Shown piece after piece: positions 11,166 to 23,383 of a DNA stretch of 64,000 nt. The DNA is from Limnanthes douglasii subsp. nivea (Eukaryota > Streptophyta > Magnoliopsida > Brassicales > Limnanthaceae): positions 296,092,009 through 296,156,008 of the forward strand of contig JAUPFV010000004.1 in the NCBI GenBank assembly GCA_036936605.1. Reading direction: 5' to 3'. The translations under genes were made by a program, and so were the position numbers. Numbering within the stretch: the stretch's first letter is position 1; the number at the start of each line of letters is the position of its first letter. A model generated the notes under the pieces. That model saw only the letters and a list, made by a program, of their open reading frames with translations. It ran no database searches and was not told the origin of the DNA.

Positions 11166-11960
11166 AGTACGGTGACAGACGCTCTGAGACGTCTCGCCTC
11201 GTACAATCTCCTCGGCCTCATCACTTGAATCTCGGTCTGTATCCGTAGTGGGAGAACGGGGGCGTGGAGGCATCCTACACGAGATAAAAAATTTACTTAA
11301 ACAGATTTTAAATTTAAAAAAATTGTAAAAGAATATAAAACATGTATCATAACACGCGACAAAGTTCAAATTAATCAAAACCGGAGAAAAAAAAGCTCAA
11401 TTACAGATCAACGCACTCAATTGCATAGATTTGGACAGATCCACGCATTGCGGATTTGCCAGATCCACGCATTGCGGATTTGCCAGATCCACGCATTGCG
11501 GATCTGTCCGAATCCACGCAACGTGGATCTGTCCAAATCCACGCTGTCTGGCTTGGGTATTTCCAAGCACGAAACCATGCGAGGAAATACCAAACCCAGC
11601 AGCCTCCCTCGTAATTCGAAACTCTACCCTAATCTACCCCAAATCCAAAAGCAACACCCGAAAATGAACCTAATCTCCTAATTAAACACATACATGCATT
11701 TATATTTCAAGAAAACACCTACAAATACATAAAAATCCAGTTTTCTACCCGAAACTTAAACTCTAAATATCTCTAAAACAAACCATGGAAATTAAAAAAA
11801 TTACACCAACAAGTAGAGTATGCTTACCTTAACAAGTCTTGGGTGTTAGATTTGAAAAAACGTCGCTTAAAAATTTAAAGGTTTAGAGAGGTTTATGGTT
11901 TGGAAGAGGAGAAAAAACTAAAATTTGGGGGTTTTTTGTATTTATATCAGTGGCAATTTT
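11166..11960 (-). pseudogene. 5' part of an unidentified gene truncated by element A
   Basis: Minus-strand signals suggest a gene start. A TATAAATAC box lies near 11945, then a short leader, a donor (GTAAGC near 11829), a long intron with small repeats, and an acceptor (CTCGTGTAG) directly followed by ATG at about 11274. The readable product MPPRPRSPTTDTDRDSSDE... continues about 37 residues, acidic and serine-rich, until the LTR of A cuts it. The layout (leader intron, then AG followed by ATG) matches the PMD gene at 46320, so it may be another transposon-borne gene. The family is not recognised. Confidence 0.4.
11438..11545. repeat. short tandem repeat with inverted arms
   Basis: A unit of about 23 bp (CAGATCCACGCATTGCGGAT...) is repeated about three times, followed by two related units with ATCCACG...CGTGGAT arms. 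It lies in the predicted leader intron of the truncated minus-strand gene. The short ORFs that cross it on the plus strand simply translate the repeat. Confidence 0.75.
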
Positions 11961-11999
11961 GTAAATAATTGGGATCTCGTTATAGCTAAGCCGGATCTC

Positions 12000-12217
12000 A
12001 CTATGACCGGGTCTCGTTATAGACAAAACGGGTCTTGAATTAGCCTAGCCATCCATTTAATTAAAAGGGAAATGTCAAACTAAGTACCTTCTCACCAAAC
12101 TTATTATTATCCAGTACCCGAACTTTCTTTTATGCCTACTAAATACCTATCTCAGCAAACTAATTCCTTTTTAATACCCAGCTAATATTTTCATTCCTGA
12201 AATACCCTCAACATTTG
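12000..12217. other. spacer, no gene seen
   Basis: AT-rich unique sequence between the truncated gene and the minisatellite. I see nothing to annotate. Confidence 0.5.
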
Positions 12218-12697
12218 ACTATGACGCTAGACGAGTTGTAATTATGACGCTAGACGAGTTGTACTTTCCTAAATAATATAACGCTAGACGAGTTGTACTT
12301 ATGACGCTAGACGAGTTGTACTTGCCTAAATAACGCGAGATGTTCCTTGACTATGACGCTAGATGAGTTGCACTTGCCAACACCACGCGAGATGTTCGTG
12401 TAATATGACGCTATATGATTTGCACTTGCCTAAATCACGCGAGATGTTCGTGTAATATGACACTAGATGAGTTGAACTTGTCCAAAGCACGGGAGATTTA
12501 CGTGTGCACTTGCCCAAATCACGCGAGATTTACGTGTGCACTTGCCTAAATCACGCGAGATGTTCGTGTAATATGATGCTAGATGAGTTGAACTTGTCCA
12601 AAGCACGCGAGATTTACGTGTACTACGACGCTAGATGAGTTGAACTTGCCAACATCACGGGAGATGTAAGTGTAATATGAGCTAGACGAGTTGAAAA
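12218..12697. repeat. minisatellite, about 53-bp variable units
   Basis: About nine full or partial units are built from two blocks, TGACGCTAGACGAGTTG and CACGCGAGATGTTCGTG. The first three units are short, having only the GACGCTAGACGAGTTGTA block, and some later units lose part of one block. Units differ by several substitutions, so the array is not recent. No coding frame spans it. Confidence 0.85.
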
Positions 12698-13501
12698 GGA
12701 TAATTTGGTAAAAAAAAATTGGTTTTTTAATAATAGTCTAAAAGGTCTCATATTTGGATACTTATTAGGGATTTCATACTTGAAAAGTATTTTCTCCTCC
12801 TTTTCTCTTATTAAAATTAATCAGATATTTGGTGAATCATATATACTCAGAAAAACATTGTTAGGCAGATTCAGACTCAGTTCAAAACGTTATATATACA
12901 CCATCTTCTTGCAAATTCAAATTCAGTTCAAACGTTATTATTCACCATCTTCTCTGCTGATTCAGTTCAAATTATATACTTTTATTGCGGGACTTTTTTA
13001 TCCGTCTCTTTTGTTTTAGACCCATCAGCCTGCTTGTGAGCTTTAACGTGATCGAGTTCAATGTCTTCTATTGATGTTGCGCTGCATACGACATGTTCGA
13101 TGAAAGTCCTCAACGAATTTCTGTGGTTGTTTTTAGTGACTGTACTAGAGTCTTTGCAGTCAATTCTCAAGGAAGCATATCAAACAAGGTACCACCCGAT
13201 TTTTTCAGGAGTTTTTGTTATCTGTTTTTGTCAAAACCATCGTGTCCCGCCTTTTTGTTGCCTAGAGATTGAAGTGTCAATATAAGTTAGTTATTTCTGT
13301 TAAATCCAACTCTGCTCTCCCTCAAAATCAGTTCTTTAGATATTATAATTCTTGGGTATTCTTCAGCTAAGGTTTTCTCTGTCGATATATATACATTTGA
13401 TTCTTCTTTCTATGTTCTTAGTAATCTGAAGAAAATCTGAAGAACCCATAACCTAGCGTTCTTAGAAATTCATCCTTATTAAAGTCTCTGGTTGTGCAGA
13501 A
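12698..13501. other. upstream region of the SIN3-like gene
   Basis: No convincing coding sequence. A short minus-strand frame at 12982-13170 has no recognisable domain. The sequence just before the gene ends in TTGTGCAG/AAATG, so a leader intron is possible. A promoter cannot be placed confidently. Confidence 0.4.
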
Positions 13502-16500
13502 ATGAGGAGTCTCAGAGACTATCTGCCTCCAGGCTGGCCAACCAAAAGAGATTCTGCAGCGAAAGTTAGATGGTCTCTTTTACTTTCATTTTGTTTTATA
13601 GTTCGTTATTGGTTACGGGTTAAGGAAGTTTGAGGATCTCCTGGTTTTGTTCTGTTAGGGTTTTCTTGCTTAGTTTTTACAGACCTTACTGGTGTAGTGA
13701 GGTAAACTGCTGTATGTATGAACAGCTATCATTTCATTGTTGGTATTCTAGGGGTGATATTGCTGCGTTTGTAGCTGCTGTGGAGGATATTTTTAGAGAT
13801 GAAGAAGACAAATATGTCATTTTCTGGAAGATCTTGGCGGACGTCAGGTGAACTCTTTGGTTTCTGCACAATATTTTAGAGATAGAAATATATTCTTCTT
13901 AACTAATGAATGATATGCAACTTTTTCTTTGTCAGGACTGATTCTGCTGAAAAATTTGCTCAAGTTAAAGACCTATTGAAAGGGCATAACTATTTGATTC
14001 GCTGGTTTCACAACCTTGTGCCCGACTATGGAGGTCCGCCCAGAGAGATTGGGTTTCTCTGTAATAATATTCTTTCATATGTTCAAGGTTTTGTTTTCCA
14101 TGAGAAAGTCAAGAAACGGTTGGGCAAGTTTGATGAGTATCAAACGTTTTTGAATTTCATGCAAGATTTTGCTGTGGATACAATGAGAAATCATGATTTG
14201 CAGAATTCGGTATATTAATCCTCTCTTTCACAACATGATATAAGCTCTTGATCGGGCCTTGTTCACGCTCGCATGAGCATATTTTTGTCATTTTCGAATT
14301 TACTTTTGCTAAATTGATACTTTTGTTATTGAACTTTTTCTGCTATTAAGATCTGTATATATCACTGTAGTTGAAAGAAGATGAGTTATTTTTCAAGTTC
14401 TATGAACTGTGGAAATGTTGAGTGCATTTATTCATGTCAGGTGAAGGGTATACTTAGAGAACATCCGGATCTAATGAATGAGTTTATTTGGTTTCTGGAG
14501 AATGTGGACGTCGGTAAGTTTTAAAATGCGAAGAAACAGTTAAGGCTTTTACTTTTACTTTTACTTTTGCTGCTTCTAATGAATATTTTTCTACAGATAA
14601 ATTCCTTGCTGGTGCTCTGAGTAAAAGTATGCGAAACAGTCTCATTCCCTTTCTGCTTTTGTCATGTACTGATGGTCGTGTACCTGTTAACGGATATTGC
14701 CCTGTGGCTTCTAGCAAGACTGCCTGCTTGTATGTTGCAGAATCATTAGATGTCGAGGGTGAAGAAGTTGAGCAGAAGACTAGAGTCAGTGGCAACGGAA
14801 AAAAGGTTATGGGCAAAGAGAAGTATAATTCGATAAGTATTCATGACCTTGACTTTTCCGATTGTCAAAGCTGTACTCCTAGCTACCGTCTTCTGCCAGC
14901 AGATGTATGTATTGTTGTGACTTATGTTTTTATTCTTTCCAAATGGTCGCCGCCACCAATTTCTATTTTTTATGCTCTTTTACCTTCCAGTATCCGATAG
15001 CTTCATCAAGCCACAGATCAGAGCTGGAGTGCGAGGTTTTGAATGATCATTGTATAGCTGTTCCCTCAGGAAGTGAGGAGGGTAAGCACGGGCACAAAAA
15101 TAATTACGAAGAACGTTTGTTCAAATGTGAAGATGATAGGTAAAGCAATTTCCTGCAAAATTGGTGTTGCTTGTTCTTTTTTAGTATTTGTTTTGATTTG
15201 ATGTCTTTTACTCTTATTGTTTCTGATTTTAGTTGCTGCGTGTAATTGGAATTGTTCTTCGATGACTGTAGGTTTGAATTGGACATGCTGTTGGAATCGT
15301 ATATCTCTTGTGCAAAGCATGCTGTGGAGTTTTTGAAAATGATAAATGATAATGGAGTTGATCCAAATAACCCCATTCTAATTGAAGACTACTTTACTCG
15401 TACGCATGTTTTAAGCCTTTTGTTATCGTGCTCAGTTTGGTATCTTTTCCTCTCTCACTGACTTAGCTATGGTGCAGCTGGGAATCTAAGGTGCATTGAG
15501 AAGATGTATGGTGATCATGGTCTTGAAGTGATAGACATATTGCACACAAATCCAACTGTTGCAGTTCCTGTTATTTTAGTTCGCCTTAAAGAGAATGAAA
15601 AAAAGGGGATAGAATTTCAAGAAGGTATAAAAGAAAAATGGGCAGAAATATACGCTAGAAATCACTCCAAGTTGCTTGATCTTTATCGAAAATCTGAAAG
15701 ACCAGAAAGTTAGTCCTCTTCAAGTTTCGCCGAAAATTTTATCTATAGACATTTTTCTTATGATTATCTAACCTAATTGCTATTAATTTCATTTTATTGT
15801 CAGAAATGAATAGAATCAAAGACAATGGGCCTGTGCGAAGACAATTGTGAGTCACTTCTACTATCATCTTTTTGTTGTATGCATTTTTATGAAATGAGTC
15901 TTGTTGCTGAGATTTGCTTGTTCTTGTTTTGACTTGATTAGAGTTCATTATTGCATATTTGTCCGGCTATTTCATTTGATTTATTTATGTCCTTTTATTC
16001 CTCAAAAGCAGAGGTGTAAAACATTCTAGTCGATTGACGAGTTTGGCCTATATGAAGGAAGTCCATGAGAGTTTTCAAGATCAAAAAGAGATATACAACA
16101 TGTTTATCACCCTTATGAATGACTTTAAGGCCCAAAGGTGAACTCTTTCGGTTGTCTGGACAATAAGTTAGATACTCATTATTGATGTGACTGTCTTTTT
16201 CTAGGATTGATTCAGCTGGTTTACATGCTCGAGTAGAAGAACTATTCAAAGGGCATACTGATCTGATTCGTGGATTTAGTACTTTTTTGTCCACCTGGTA
16301 TGAAATAAACATTCATGAGGATCGAGCTCCTCCGAAAATTGAGATAGACCTTAACGAGCCTCTGAGATGTTTAAATTCTAGTAAATTGACAAAGGATGGC
16401 TTGGCTTATCTCAAGAAAGTCCGTGAGACTTTGCAAGATCAAAAACAGATATACGAAATGTTTCTCATGCTCATGGAAGACATAAAAGCCCGAAGGTGAA

Positions 16501-16695
16501 CTCTTCGGATCATCTTAACAATGTTTTAAGAAAAAGTTAAATACTCTTTATTGATGTGACTTGTCTTTTCTTAGGACTGATATGGCTGGTGTACATGCTC
16601 GAGTAAGAGAAATATTCAAAGGTCATACTGATTTGATTCTTGGATTTAACACTTTTCTGCCCAAGGGGCGTGAAATAAACCTTCATGAGGATTGA
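13502..16695 (+). CDS. SIN3-like paired-amphipathic-helix co-repressor, compact and possibly truncated
   Basis: SIN3 proteins are nuclear scaffolds that hold histone deacetylases and bind repressors through PAH domains. Twelve exons join in phase with GT-AG sites: 13502-13572, 13752-13847, 13936-14209, 14441-14513, 14597-14904, 14991-15139, 15272-15399, 15478-15708, 15804-15846, 16012-16137, 16205-16495, 16575-16695, giving about 636 residues. Residues about 25-75 form a PAH-like unit ([22 protein letters not shown]) and about 95-170 a PAH3-like unit ([17 protein letters not shown]). About 245-440 match the SIN3 HDAC-interaction domain ([44 protein letters not shown]). Two more PAH units follow at the C-terminus. 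Plant SIN3 proteins are usually about 1300-1400 residues, so this is a short, rearranged relative. The final exon stops at TGA 16693, where the preceding repeat has CGA. The first exon is the least certain. Confidence 0.8.
16012..16690 (+). repeat. tandem duplication of PAH-encoding exons
   Basis: Exon 10 plus the first part of exon 11 encodes [19 protein letters not shown]...[18 protein letters not shown]. The rest of exon 11 plus exon 12 encodes [18 protein letters not shown]...[18 protein letters not shown]. The intron splits both units at the same place (after the AQR or ARR arginine), so the duplication included the intron. Confidence 0.8.
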
Positions 16696-17295
16696 GCTCC
16701 TCCGAGAATTGAGATAGATGACTGCTAGTAGGTGAACTTGAACGTGAACATGAATGGTCCGAACTTGACAATAATAAGGCAGTTAATCCGTTTCGTATTT
16801 TTCGTGAAAAGAGGAATATTATTGTGCTCTTGTGACTGAACGTGTACAATTTGGGTGTTTCGGATCTCTTGGTGAAAGAAGGAATTTTATTGTTCTCTTG
16901 TGACCGAAAAGTGTACATATGGGTCTTAATCATTGAAGATGTGAATGTGATAGTACATATGGGTCTTAACTGTTGATAGCCAGACATGTAAAATGTGGGA
17001 AATATAGATGGGGAAAGTTATAAAAATGTCGATTACTAAACTTAGTTACATTGAAGAAAAAGCAAAATAATGTATGTTGAATATAATTATAATTTTGTAA
17101 AAGGATAAAACGAAAATATAACTATATTTTGTAATTTTGAATTCTTTATGACCACTTATAAATACTACTTTTGTTATATCGTACTTGATACCCAGACTAT
17201 AAAATGTGGAAAATATAACTATTTGTTTGTGTGTGCCCGTTTTAACTAGTTTAGTTGGGTATAAATTTTTGGGAGACTTACCATTAGGTTTCAAA
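16696..17295. other. AT-rich 3' flank of the SIN3-like gene
   Basis: Near 16795-16920 there is a duplicated stretch (GAAAAGAGGAATATTATTGTGCTCTTGTGAC and a similar copy about 75 bp later). Another near-repeat, AAAATGTGGGAAATATA / AAAATGTGGAAAATATA, occurs at about 16990 and 17202. No gene seen. Confidence 0.45.
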
Positions 17296-18060
17296 TGTAT
17301 TTTTATTTACAATCAGAGATCCATTTTACTAATAGTTGCAGCCTGTTAATGGAAAGACTAAATTATCCTCAAACAAAATAATTCAACTCCAAATTAAACT
17401 TGCCCTAATTTTTTACATCTTTCTATTTTTCAAATCCCGTTTCTTTTTCCTTAACTCTCTACTTTTTCCAAAACTCGTTTCTCCAACATTGACTACTGAT
17501 CATCCACATTTCTCTCACTGAATCTTCCGACAACAAAATTCGCTTTGTCGCCGCCGATAGACTCTTTCCATCGACGAAAGCTGGATAAGTTGTGATTTAC
17601 CTTTTTTCTTTCTCTTGTTTACCTTAGTTAAATCAATGTATTGTTGTTTTCAACCTAAAATAGGGTACCCGGTGCTTTGTTAGAGCTTATTTATTTGGAA
17701 CTTACCGTTAATTAGGGTTTAAAGAAGTGCTAAAAAATCTTTTCTGATCGTTATTTTGGCATATAAGTATCTGCTGGTTCCTGGAAAATTTAGGAGGCGA
17801 AAGAAAAACTTAGGATTCTTTTTCTAAGCTCATGTTTAACTTATTCAGAATGCATAAGCTTAATTAGGGTTTGAAAGGGTTATGTTCTTTTTTATTTATG
17901 TATTAAATTCATTATTTTATGTTAAAGCTACATTTGAACTGTATATTCTTTCTCTAGAATGAACTAGGAGAAGTTACTATTTCCATACTATAGAAGCCTT
18001 ATTAACTGGATTTACTACAGGTTGTAGTATATGAATAACTAATAATAATTAGTCTGTTTT

Positions 18061-19495
18061 TTGTTAGGAGATAAAAGAAAAAGGGTGAAGATGTGTGCCG
18101 AAAATAGGAGTATAAAAAGAAAAACAATGAAGAAAAAATATATAGAAATAAAGCTAGGGTCCCATGGCCCTTCTATATTCCGTTCGAATATAGTTACAGT
18201 AGCGGACATCAAAGTAGATTACATTGAAGCTCTACAAACTACACTATTTTACAACTTAGTAAATAGGTTGTTTCAACTAAAGGAGAGCTTCAAAGTGAGG
18301 AAGTCGTGGGAGCTCACAATGGAGATAATAAATATGTACGATAAAGGAAAAGAAGAGCTTCAGATTTGGTGGGATAGACGTGTCACTGACGAGAAATGAT
18401 ATAGGCATAATTTAATAGTTAGTGGCAATTATGGTGTTACAGTACACATGTTTTTTCGTTGTTAGTACGAATGGTTAAAGTTTAGCTTATTCATTCAGGT
18501 TGTCCCTAAAGATGCTGCAAAACTTGTTGATTTCCAAAAATTAGTTTATTACATGTCTGTTAATGACAAAGTATACTAATATGCATGAAAGGATCAGCAA
18601 GGTGACTGGAGAACTACACCAAGTCACAGAAATGTTTAACAAGGTATAATATTCACATAATTATCATGTTGTCAATTTTTAAATAATATTCATGTTATTT
18701 TGTGAAAAAAAATCACTAACTTGTAAAATAAAAATAGAGGATAAAGGAGCTGAAAAATATTGTGAAAAAAATAGAAATAGAGCTTGAACAAACAGCTGAA
18801 AAAGAAGAGCAAAAAAAGGTACAAATTATTCATATTATTAAAGGTTTAGCTTATTCATGTTATTAAGGTTTAACTTATTCTTAATATTTCATTTAAAAAA
18901 CTACTAACTAGTTTTAGTATCAACAAAAACATACAGATGTGCAAGAGAAGAAAAACATCTCACCTTCTTCCTTGGTAAAAAAAGTCTTAAAAAATCCGCC
19001 AAAGAAGAAGAAGAATGATCCCGAGTCTGAATACCACCCTATAAAGTGACTGAAAAAAAGAAAAGAGGCTGCATCAATACGTGTTGAAGACTTGGATGAT
19101 GATTTTCAAGAAGTCAAGGTAAAAAAGATCAAATCTATCAAAAAAGAAAAAGGACAGCCGACTTCATATCTAACCGATGAAGATATCTGTAAATTCAATG
19201 CACTTATCCAAAAAAATAAAAACAGGTAATCAATTTAAACATTTCATGTTATTTAATGTACGTAAATAAAAAATATAATTTTTAATGAATTAAAATTGAT
19301 ACGTAAAAACAACATAACTGTCTGGAGAAAAAGATTCAACGTGGGTCATTGTGGATCAGCTACACAAAATTATCACAAATGGAGAAATTGGCATAGAGGT
19401 AAGGAGATTTAATTTTTATCTATTTCAACACATCTATATGTTTATATGCTTTCCGTAGACTACTAAAGAAATAAATTATTGACTTTTCCAGCGTA
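18061..19495 (+). pseudogene. Ulp1-like gene, N-terminal part (before element B)
   Basis: The longest piece (18061-18399) reads ...KKKYIEIKLGSHGPSIFRSN... with no catalytic motif, as usual for the variable N-terminal region of transposon-borne Ulp1-like proteins. Further exon-like pieces follow: a lysine/glutamate-rich segment near 18740-18820, a lysine-rich segment near 18940-19225 (VKKVLKNPPKKKKN, then a TGA at about 19048, then VEDLDDDFQEVKVKK), and a short piece near 19325-19395. Donor-like GTA sites follow several pieces. Element B interrupts the gene at 19500. I infer that these pieces belong to the same gene as the catalytic parts further right. Confidence 0.5.
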
Positions 19496-19500
19496 TAAGT
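19496..19500. repeat. TSD of element B (left copy)
   Basis: TAAGT here is repeated exactly at 29868-29872 on the other side of element B. Confidence 0.9.
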
Positions 19501-19828
19501 TGGTGTGGATAATTTTAGTCTCAGGGTAATTTGGTAAGGAGTTTTGTGGTGTTTCAAAGGTATTTAATGTTTAAGTGGTTTGTAATGAGAGATTTGAGCT
19601 GCCTGGTTGTATTAAATGTTCATTACCCTCATTAATGAAAGTGGTTGGGTATTTATACCCTTAATTATGGGCCACATGGGATTTCGGGTCATACTTATGA
19701 AAACGGGTCGAGTTCAAAAACCCATTAGTTTATTAAGCAGATTAGCAGTTAGCCAGTTCGGATGGTTTTTGTCCGAATTTCCCCTGTCCGGTTTCTACAG
19801 TGAGTGGTGAAGACATCCAGACTCATCA
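19501..19828 (-). repeat. element B 3' LTR (two internal deletions)
   Basis: 328 bp against 376 bp for the 5' LTR. The missing bases are one block of about 36 bp and one of 12 bp (TTCAGTGGGTGG), on either side of the CAGTTCGGATGG word near 19755. Confidence 0.9.
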
Positions 19829-20164
19829 GTAGCCCCTTTTTTAGGTTTTGTTTGAGGGTCTTTGGCATGACCTAAAAAATATCCTTTGGGCACTTGTGAC
19901 ATTGTCCGGAGGGATTTCGAACTGAGTAAAGGACTTATCCGGACTAAAAATTTCTTTAGAAGCTCAAAGGTTTTGCCATGGATCGTAGGACATGTGTCCC
20001 CCTTTTATTCGCCTCACCAGCCGTTTTTCTCCTAGAACGGCGCTCCCACTCATTTCAAAAAGCAACCTCTTCAATTAATGCTGGTGACGTCAGCGCCTTT
20101 TTTAATCATTACTCTCATCTTTTCGTATTCTCCTGGGTTTCTGGGTATCTTTTTGTCTCTTAAG

Positions 20165-20170
20165 TATAAA
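20165..20170 (+). promoter_or_regulatory. TATA box of antisense gene (B)
   Basis: TATAAA about 100 bp before the aORF start at 20270, matching the position in A and C. Confidence 0.6.
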
Positions 20171-20269
20171 TCACCTTATTTTTCACTGTTTTACCATCTT
20201 CATCACTCTTTCACTCCTTTTCTTCAAAGCTTTCATCTCTTTTTTCAAAACCCTTTTTGGTGTAAGTTT

Positions 20270-23250
20270 ATGTTTACAGCCAGAAACGCACTTGTAAAAG
20301 GTGGGTGGCTTAATCTTTCGGAGTTAGAGAAAGCACAAAGAGTCGAACGAGAAAGGCGCATTGCTGCAGGCCTTCCAGTTGCTCCCATCGACAAACCTGA
20401 AACACCAAGCTCAGAGCCTGATCGAGGTTCGTCTTCTGCCAAAAGCTCCAAACCTAGAAGGTTATTTCAACCTAGTCTTTCACCAATCGTTTCTGGCTCA
20501 TCGGTTCAAGAGTCACAGCCTATCATCGAACGAGAGGAAGCAGTTACAAGTACCAGGAGACCCTCACCATTCATAGCCATGAGATCAGATGCTGATATCT
20601 CTCTAGAAAAACTAACACTTCGACGAAGAGGCCGTTTAGTAAAGGGCTAGGCTGTCGCTCCACAGTCCAAATCTCCAAAATCAGGCCCCCCTAAGTCTGG
20701 GTTAAAGAAAAACTACAGGGTTAGACGCACCCATCAGATTTCCTAAGGATAAGTTTCCTGATCCGGAGGCTACCGGAACGAGCCTTCGAAAAGAACCCTC
20801 TGTATCTGAGCCCCAACCAGACACCAGACTACAAAGGGAAACTGAAGCTCAGCCATCCGAACAGCCTACAGAGTCCACCACCATCGCTCTCCCACCAAAG
20901 ACAATTGAAAATCCTTCCAGGGTGATGGAAGAGGTGATGAATGCCAGTGTTGAAGAAGCCCCTTTTGAGACCGACATCTCCGGGCAGACGAGTGAGACTG
21001 CCATTGTTAAGAAAAACAAGAGTAAATAGAAGTTGTGTTTAAAACACCCAGACCTGCCGGAGTGCCTTGAAGGAAGAGTGGGACCTTGCTTCCAAAAAGT
21101 GAGTGTAAAGTATCTGCTAGCCATGCAGAACATTAACTATGCTTTCATTCACACTGCTGAGCTAGGCCGGATCCGGACGAAGTGGGGGATCCCATAATCG
21201 GTTAAAGTAAGGATACCGGTTGATCCGGAGACGCCTATGGACTGCAAGATAAGTGAAATAGTCTTCTACACAGAGTTGTTCAACTGGGGGCTTAGATTCC
21301 CTTGGACCCAGAGATCGTCATATATTTCCATCTGATAAAGCTCTATCCAAGCCAACTAATCCCCAACGCTTGATTCACCCTCATGTCTTGTATCATGGCT
21401 TCCAGGCTCTCCGGAATCCCGTTTCCAATGTAGAAATTTGCTGCTGTTGCCAGCCTCTGCGAAAATCATGTTATCCCCTTCTACCATTACAATATGGGTG
21501 ACAACTTTAAAGTGGTAGATGACTTGCTTGAATCGGAGAAGAACTGGAAGATTCAATTCTTGTTTATCAGCGGTGCTTGGGAAAATGGGAGGATGATTAA
21601 AGCTGATGTCAACCCAAGCATGCTTACTAGTGGATGGAAAAGCACAGGTAAATATTTCATCATGTCCATCTACCTTTCCTTATAACAAGTTTGTTTGTTT
21701 AAATGCTCTTCTTCTTTTTTTGGGTAGTGCTGCCGAAGGAGTTTACTGACTACTTAGAGATAAGGCAGACTACTTGTGCCAAGCTGAATGCTTGGACTGC
21801 TGACAAGTGGGGAAATCACATCCATAACTGCTTTACTCGTGGCAACCTGGTGAGATCCCACCTCTGGAACACAACCGGCGGGAGAGACTTGTCTTGGGAG
21901 GAATTAACCACACCGTCTCCTCCGGGTATCATTCTATAGAGCACATATGCAAAGGATGGGAAGTTGGCCTTTCCGGGTAGGGCTAAAGCCACAAGTAAAA
22001 TGAAGGGAAAGAAAGGAAAAAGAGGGCCAGAGGTAGCTGAGGTCAACCTAGGTGGTAGTGAGGAGACAGTCCCAACAAGTCAAGAAGTGCAAGACCAAGG
22101 AGGACTTGATGCGGCTTTTCTTCAAGTGGTGGAAAATGAAAATACCAAAGAAGCAGTTGGACTTCCAAAACCCCCAAAAACTCCCAAAAAAGACCAGAAA
22201 CGGGGAGCAGATGGTGATGATAAGGAAGCCAAGAAAAAGAAAATCTCCAAGGGGGATGAGGTAGCTCTCTGGCCTCCGGTGTCTCTTCCTCTGGTCAACC
22301 CAACAGACCCAACACAAGCAGAGCAAATCCTCAGTGATTTTCATACCGGAGAGGGTGCCGGAGGGGATATTAACATTGATGGTGTTGACATCAGTGGCCT
22401 TCAAGGGATTGGCCTTTAATTTGAAGACCTTGAGAAGGACGACTTCGATGGCCCTTACCTCCCCCCAAGCTCTTCGAATATTGTCACTTTTAAGGGAAAA
22501 TCTTTTTCTGTTTCAGGAGATAAGGACATGGTGACTCACTCCTTGTTGAGCAACATTCAACCGGTGCTCAACTTGGAGAGACAAGTGAGAAATCAATCAG
22601 CCCTCATCAACACACTTAACTCAGATAAAGAGTGCTTGTTTAACGACCTCCTTACTGCCAACCAGAATGCTGAGGAACTAAAGAGAGAGATTGAGGAGTT
22701 GAAGAAGGGGAAAGAAGATTTGGCCCTCAAGTTAGCCACTTCGGAGGGGGTTAGCAAGGAACTTCAATCCAAGTGTTCTGGCTTGGAGAAGGACCTCTCT
22801 ACTTCAAAAGAGGAGGCCAAGGTCAAAGATAATATCATCCAGGCCCTAACCAATGACAAAATTTCACTCAAAAACGATGTGTCTAGGGTTAACCAGGAAA
22901 AAGATGATTTGATAAGGGACCGGGAGAAAACAATCCAGGCGAAGATCGATGCATACACCAACGAGATGATAGATTCTCAAGAGGAGAGGTATGCAAAAGT
23001 CAATTTAGACATGGTCCTTCTCTTTCATCAAAAAATTATGAAGAGGACACTTTGAGACTTATGGCGATTTGTGGAGTACGAAGACCTTCCTCGCCATACC
23101 ATGGCCGATGGTGATAAGCGCGGTTATTCCAGTGGTTGGGATGATACTACTGATGAAGAAAAAAGGACCAGATAGAGTCTAGATGAGAAAACCAATGATC
23201 CCAAGAAAAAACCAAGTGAGGCTGGGCCATCTAAGGAAGCTCAGCCTTAA
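20270..23250 (+). pseudogene. antisense ORF (aORF) of element B
   Basis: Same gene as in A. Exon 1 runs from ATG 20270 to 21647, the intron 21648-21727 has GT...AG ends, and exon 2 runs 21728-23250. The intron is at the same codon and phase as in A: the exon junction precedes LPKEFTDYLE, with QTTCAKLNAW 12 residues on. The Transposase_28-like block is at about 21230-21420, the coiled coil at about 22530-23050 and the charged tail at about 23100-23245. Breaks include TAG at 20648-20650, in-frame stops near 21029 and 21198, a base lost near 21300, a stop near 22419 and a TGA near 23053. Several are C-to-T type changes relative to copy A or C. Confidence 0.75.
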
Positions 23251-23290
23251 AGTATTAACTATCTTTTAATTTTTGTGTTTGAACTAAAGT

Positions 23291-23383
23291 CCTTGGATGG
23301 CCAAGGAAATTTTGTAATTGTGTCCGGCCCTTGTCCGGATAAACCTTCTCCTTTAAAACTTTAAAGTCCTTGGATGGCCAAGG
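23291..23383. other. paired palindromes after aORF stop (B)
   Basis: CCTTGG-ATGG-CCAAGG at 23291-23306 and again at 23368-23383, 77 bp apart, as in A and C. Confidence 0.6.

Noticed and set aside
1404..11170. TSD for element A
   Set aside because: ATATT on the left and AGTAC on the right do not match, even allowing a shift of one or two bases.
11421..11681. Overlapping plus-strand frames with repeated IHALRICQ or RSTHCGFA
   Set aside because: They only translate the short tandem repeat; two frames are open at once, as expected for a repeat without stops.
12218..12697. CRISPR-like regular repeats
   Set aside because: Units are contiguous and degenerate without unique spacers, and the host is a plant; it is a minisatellite.
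12982..13170. 62-codon minus-strand frame before the SIN3-like gene
   Set aside because: No domain, no supporting splice or promoter signals, and it overlaps a likely leader region on the plus strand.
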